NCBI GenBank assembly: GCA_900095095.1 | Contig: FMBT01000188.1 | Span: 1-51,980, forward strand | Source of the DNA: Fragilariopsis cylindrus CCMP1102 | Lineage: Eukaryota; Bacillariophyta; Bacillariophyceae; Bacillariales; Bacillariaceae | Length of the DNA: 51,980 bases | Direction of reading: 5' to 3' | Shown: positions 48,138 through 51,980 of the stretch, one piece after another | How the letters are laid out: every line of letters starts with the position of its first letter | Position numbering within the stretch: the stretch's first letter is position 1 | Made by a program: the position numbers and the translations under genes | The notes under the pieces: model-generated | The model's input: the letters and a program-made list of their open reading frames with translations, nothing else | What the model was told of the DNA's origin: nothing | The model's database searches: none

Positions 48138-51008
48138 ATGATATCTATTTTCCCCATGAGAACACTGATGCTGCTATTTTCGCCCATCACTTTTTATCAT
48201 CAAGTGGCGTATGCTTCGCAATCCATATTACCATTGCTTCAATATGACTTAACGATGGATAATTGTCACAATACCGAGGCAACCTTTGTCAACGAAGGAA
48301 TCCTCGGCAAGGATTCATTTGAACTTCTTCGCAATGTTAATACCACATCATGCACGTTCGGCATGGGAATTGAAAGCAATTACTATGAAAGTTATCGTGC
48401 TAATAGTAATCAAACATCAACGTCGAAATCATTATATGCATCCAAGCCTATTGGGTCGTTGTTGGAAAGCTTGGAAAACAATGATGGTCACACTTCTACT
48501 AATAGCGGAAACGGTTTCACTCTATCGTTGTGGATTCGACCCCATCAGATTCATGGCTACAAGAACACAAATAATCACGACGACGATGTAGCTACATCTT
48601 CAAGGGCTGTTTTGACTATTGGATCTAACACATTTCATAGGAAATCATCCTCTACTACTGGGTTGACATTATGTGAAAAGTCTGAAATTGATTTACAATT
48701 ATCAATTGTTGCGAAGGATATGTTAGAAATAGTGTATCGAACCAACGATCAATATTTCGAGCCTTGCCAACGAATAATAGCTAATGTGTCCTCCTTGTGG
48801 GACGCCGCCGACGACGACGACGACGACACTTCGCTGATATCATCAAAACCTACTCAAATCTCGATTTCGCTAACCAACTATCACCAGCGGATTTTTGTCA
48901 ATGGCAAAACTATAGCTCGGAGAAACGAACAGTTCGATCCCGATCTGAAACATTGGAATCCGAGTAGTATACTTCAATTCTTTACCTATCCATCATCTGA
49001 TGGATATCATAACTCCCCTCCTTGGGATGGTCAGCTTTTTCGATTTTCATTGTACAGAGATATATGGGATAAAGGTCAAGTTACATCAATTATATCCGAA
49101 GGATTGCCTCCGGCACAGCCCTTGGGTTACCCAAAAGTAGCTACTATCTGCGAGGATGCTTGGGATGAAAATAATGAAACCCTGCAACAGATCGAAATGC
49201 CGTACTCCTTTTTGGACATTGAAATAGAAAATCTTTTGACCTCTCTTGAATTACCAAACCATCCAGCTGCGAATGTTCGCCATTATATTACACGGTTTCC
49301 ATCGAGGGGTTCTCTTTTCTCCGTAGTGGATGGACGTAAAATAGAGCCAGATGGGAAAATTCCGGTACTTGTAAGCGATGTAGATCGACTTGTCTATTTA
49401 CCCAGAAAGGATGAGCATTCAGAGTTTCGTGGTCTTACATATACCACATTTGACTACTGTGTCACTACAAATAAGATAATTGCATCTTCACAGTGTGTAT
49501 CGGCAACTATTTCGGTGGTAGTTGATCCTGTTAATGACCCTCCTGTGGCAACTATCCCTCCAACCTATTTTGTACATGAAGGTGTCAACGAAGAGGCGCA
49601 GGCATTATTACTAACTGGGTCAGATGTCGACAAGGGGGATTATATTCAATCCATACAGATTACTTCGACACCCAAATCGGGATATCTATCTTTAAGTGTC
49701 TCATCTTTTCGAAAGGAAGATAGGTTACTTCATGGTACCCTGCTATCAACTGTGAACAATACGATATCTGGAAAGGAGGCATACGTAGAGTATCTATTCA
49801 CAGATTATGACAAAATTGTGATACAAGACTCGTCTGTTACCGATGTTTTCCGATTTCGTGTGCAAGATAGTGTGGGTAGCTGGTCGGAGGAATTAGAGGT
49901 AAATATTCAAGTTTTAAGCAGTGTCTCATCCTACTCGATCGGAGCGATTGATCATTGGATAGCACACATGATTAATACTGAAGGGATTAGTCATCAAATA
50001 ACGGGTAGGGACTCGTCAGGTTTGAATAGGACTGTTGGATTCTTCGTGGAATCGCTCCCTACAAAAGGAGTCATGCTATACGAAGACGGCGCCCCGTTAG
50101 TGGAAAATCAAATTGTTGAATCTCACGGAATGTTTATGGATTCTGACATAAAGGTTGAAAGACTTAATCTTACTTACGTCGGTATACCTATTTTATGCGA
50201 GCAAGGCGATTCCCTGCTTATGAATGACACATTGGCGTATCAAGTAGTGGCTCTCGGTACAGACAACGAGGTTATGAGTGTTTCTTCAACAAAAGAAGAA
50301 CAAATTACCGTGGTGTGCGCTGTGGAAAAGCTCTCTATACAAGTATCGGATCCAGAAGAAGAGATGATTGTATCCGAGTTTGTTTCAAGGGTGGATGATA
50401 ACTGCGGTGGGTACATGTTTGATTTCACAGACGAATCAAAGAAATTATGTAGTGACGTTGCCTTAATTTTTGGTTTCCAGGTGAAAAATACCGAAAAGCT
50501 ACCAGAACCGGTGTTTGTCTCCATCACAAGCTACGAAGGGCTCCTCTCGTTGAATAAAGATTATCTTTCGGAAATCACTCCACTTTTTGACCAACAAACC
50601 ATGCGAACGAGTATTCGTTTTCTATCGCCTTCCGATAAGCTTGGTGATATTTTATCTGCAATACATTTCCAAAGCAACACAGTCGGCATAGGTGAGATCC
50701 GAGTCGTTCTACAGTACGGAAGATGTTATCACAAAGAAATTTTCCTTCTTGACCATGAATTTTCTGAATCTGCAACAGAGTGCTACAAAGTTGAAAGTGT
50801 CGTTACTGTGACCGTACAACAGAACCCTGAAGGGTATCAGAAATCACACTATCCATTCCCGTGGGTTTCTCTTCTTATTATTCTGATCTTAGGGCCTATT
50901 TTGTACATGAAAGGGAGAGCCAGACAGGCCGTAGAAGATATCTGCGTTGATTGGAAGGAGGAACATATGTCTGATCCTACCGCTGACATTCCTCTGGATA
51001 TCGACTGA
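48138..51008 (+). CDS. Large type I membrane surface protein with ConA-like and CSPG/cadherin-like regions
   Basis: Single intact exon, 956 residues. A signal peptide (about residues 1-27) is followed by a lectin-like region with FTLSLWIRPHQIHGY, ISISLTNYHQRIFVNGK and WDGQLFRFSLYRDIW, the pattern of concanavalin A-like or LamG folds. From about residue 375 come extracellular repeats; one includes VVDPVNDPPVA, LLLTGSDVDKGD and TPKSGYLSL, typical of CSPG or cadherin-like repeats. A C-terminal helix (WVSLLIILILGPILYM) precedes a short acidic cytoplasmic tail. Several N-glycosylation sequons are present. It is probably an adhesion or cell-wall-linked protein (inference). No specific family name can be given. 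Confidence 0.75.
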   Translation: MISIFPMRTLMLLFSPITFYHQVAYASQSILPLLQYDLTMDNCHNTEATFVNEGILGKDSFELLRNVNTTSCTFGMGIESNYYESYRANSNQTSTSKSLYASKPIGSLLESLENNDGHTSTNSGNGFTLSLWIRPHQIHGYKNTNNHDDDVATSSRAVLTIGSNTFHRKSSSTTGLTLCEKSEIDLQLSIVAKDMLEIVYRTNDQYFEPCQRIIANVSSLWDAADDDDDDTSLISSKPTQISISLTNYHQRIFVNGKTIARRNEQFDPDLKHWNPSSILQFFTYPSSDGYHNSPPWDGQLFRFSLYRDIWDKGQVTSIISEGLPPAQPLGYPKVATICEDAWDENNETLQQIEMPYSFLDIEIENLLTSLELPNHPAANVRHYITRFPSRGSLFSVVDGRKIEPDGKIPVLVSDVDRLVYLPRKDEHSEFRGLTYTTFDYCVTTNKIIASSQCVSATISVVVDPVNDPPVATIPPTYFVHEGVNEEAQALLLTGSDVDKGDYIQSIQITSTPKSGYLSLSVSSFRKEDRLLHGTLLSTVNNTISGKEAYVEYLFTDYDKIVIQDSSVTDVFRFRVQDSVGSWSEELEVNIQVLSSVSSYSIGAIDHWIAHMINTEGISHQITGRDSSGLNRTVGFFVESLPTKGVMLYEDGAPLVENQIVESHGMFMDSDIKVERLNLTYVGIPILCEQGDSLLMNDTLAYQVVALGTDNEVMSVSSTKEEQITVVCAVEKLSIQVSDPEEEMIVSEFVSRVDDNCGGYMFDFTDESKKLCSDVALIFGFQVKNTEKLPEPVFVSITSYEGLLSLNKDYLSEITPLFDQQTMRTSIRFLSPSDKLGDILSAIHFQSNTVGIGEIRVVLQYGRCYHKEIFLLDHEFSESATECYKVESVVTVTVQQNPEGYQKSHYPFPWVSLLIILILGPILYMKGRARQAVEDICVDWKEEHMSDPTADIPLDID

Positions 51009-51980
51009 AGCTGTAATATCCTGAGGCAACATGTACTAGAGGCATATCTTAATTCTTAAGTTGAAAACATATTGTAAACCAAACTTGCAAACTTTACAAC
51101 ATTGTCCTGTACTTTATAGAACTCTAATTTCACTTGTTCATGATGCTAATTCTAGAAGGAATAATAGAATATTTAACACCAATAACTGCACGGTATGCAG
51201 TTGTTGTCCACCATAAAATGTGATAAGTGCTATAGAATACAGTATCAAGTATAAGCTATCTGTACTTGTACCACTGTTGTTACTGTTTCAACCCTTTCCC
51301 TCCCGGAAGCAGATTTTTAGTTGATGTATGGGTATTCCTCTAGTAGTTTTATTGAAGTACTAATAAGAATGTCAAGGAAATATCAATAATCCAAAACAAA
51401 GATCAATAATGAAAGCAACGGCACGGGACTGAACCGAGTTGTTAAGAGTGACCCCTTTTAGTCGGCGTTAAAGATAACCATTTAATGGCTACCGATTAGG
51501 CTGTAATGTTCTGAGTCTCTTCAACACATCTATTGTAAGCATTTTAGGGAAGGAATAATGTTTATATTAGATATTCATACCTATAGATAGAGTACTACCT
51601 TACTCTTTTTAGGCGTTGAATTTTGCAAAAAATGAATACTACTGATTTAATTTAACTCATTAATTTACTATGTGATATATATATATATGAATATATATAT
51701 ATATATATTATTAATCTAGCTAGTTTTTAAGTAGATAATATGTATAGCAGACTATTATGTCTTTAAACTTGCCTCCGGTGAGTGAGGAAATGAAACACTT
51801 CGGTAGAATGGTATGAATATAAAGAACAACAGTGTTTAATCTGTTCAAGAAGACTATACTATTGGATCAGATCCCAATTGTTCTATATATTTATCAAAAC
51901 AACACATAATAAGGGTACAAAATCGTGAAACGGTTCACGTCTCTTTCATTACCGGTATCTTCGAAAAAGATACTTTTTAA
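51009..51980. other. 3' flank to window end
   Basis: AT-rich sequence after the surface protein gene, with no coding-like frame. It includes an AT dinucleotide microsatellite at about 51674-51709. The end of the window may enter the flank of another gene, but none is visible. Confidence 0.5.
51674..51709. repeat. (AT)n microsatellite
   Basis: Two runs of AT dinucleotides are interrupted once by GA. Confidence 0.85.

Noticed and set aside
1..51980. Programmed frameshifting as a genome-wide system
   Set aside because: The breaks lack a common slippery heptamer or following structure, occur up to nine times in one gene, and often sit in short homopolymers; sequencing deletions explain them more simply.
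1..51980. TAA reassigned to a sense codon
   Set aside because: A few in-frame TAA codons were seen (12569, 17172, 17530, 44797), but allantoin synthase, helicase 2, NAC-alpha and eEF3 end at TAA right after complete domains.
1..51980. CRISPR arrays, phage or IS elements, operons
   Set aside because: No regularly spaced direct repeats, transposase motifs or short-spaced co-directional gene runs are present, and spliced genes mark this as eukaryotic nuclear DNA.

Overview
The window looks like nuclear DNA of a diatom or close ochrophyte relative. It is AT-rich with short GT-AG introns of roughly 100 to 200 nt. Several proteins begin with a signal peptide followed by a Phe-containing, ASAFAP-like junction, as secondary-plastid proteins do. 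Lineage-typical genes are present: an extracellular fasciclin/LRR protein, a three-CNB kinase and a non-fungal eEF3. No phage, IS element, CRISPR array, rRNA or convincing tRNA was seen. The species call is inference.

Layout, left to right: plastid-type DEAD-box helicase with an RGG tail (833-3634, +); UraD-HIUase allantoin synthase fusion (4402-5703, +); AlkB-like 2OG oxygenase (6348-7666, +); second DEAD-box helicase with plastid presequence (7843-10107, -); dysferlin-domain membrane protein (10677-12571, +); NAC-alpha (13141-14136, -); polyprenol reductase (14910-16437, +); remnant of an MFS transporter (16971-17694, +); fasciclin plus LRR surface protein (19157-21739, +); ER-anchored heme oxygenase with six Cys-Pro motifs (22451-24125, -); aspartyl aminopeptidase in nine exons (25118-27850, +); three-CNB AGC kinase (27999-32442, -); PRA1 protein (33978-35054, +); copper P1B-ATPase with a metallothionein-like head (35284-39072, -); eEF3 (40211-43624, +); prolyl-4-hydroxylase-like enzyme with an inserted membrane segment (45642-47064, +); and a large ConA/CSPG-like surface protein (48138-51008, +).

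The genes are unrelated housekeeping and surface functions and do not form an operon-like system. Loose themes are RNA and translation (two helicases, NAC-alpha, eEF3), ER and secretory pathway (polyprenol reductase, PRA1, dysferlin protein, heme oxygenase) and metal or heme handling (copper ATPase, heme oxygenase).

The most important caution is that ten recognisable genes are broken by single-base frame breaks, about 33 in all. About 30 of them look like one missing base, often in a short homopolymer. Once these and the introns are allowed for, every affected gene closes to a whole number of codons. Assembly error is therefore more likely than ten pseudogenes. Six genes (allantoin synthase, helicase 2, NAC-alpha, aminopeptidase, kinase, 48138 surface protein) are intact as given. 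The MFS remnant differs: it carries in-frame nonsense codons and looks like a true pseudogene. The items most worth following are the six-CP heme oxygenase, the metallothionein-headed copper ATPase, the kinase with non-canonical CNB pockets and the P4H with an internal membrane segment.
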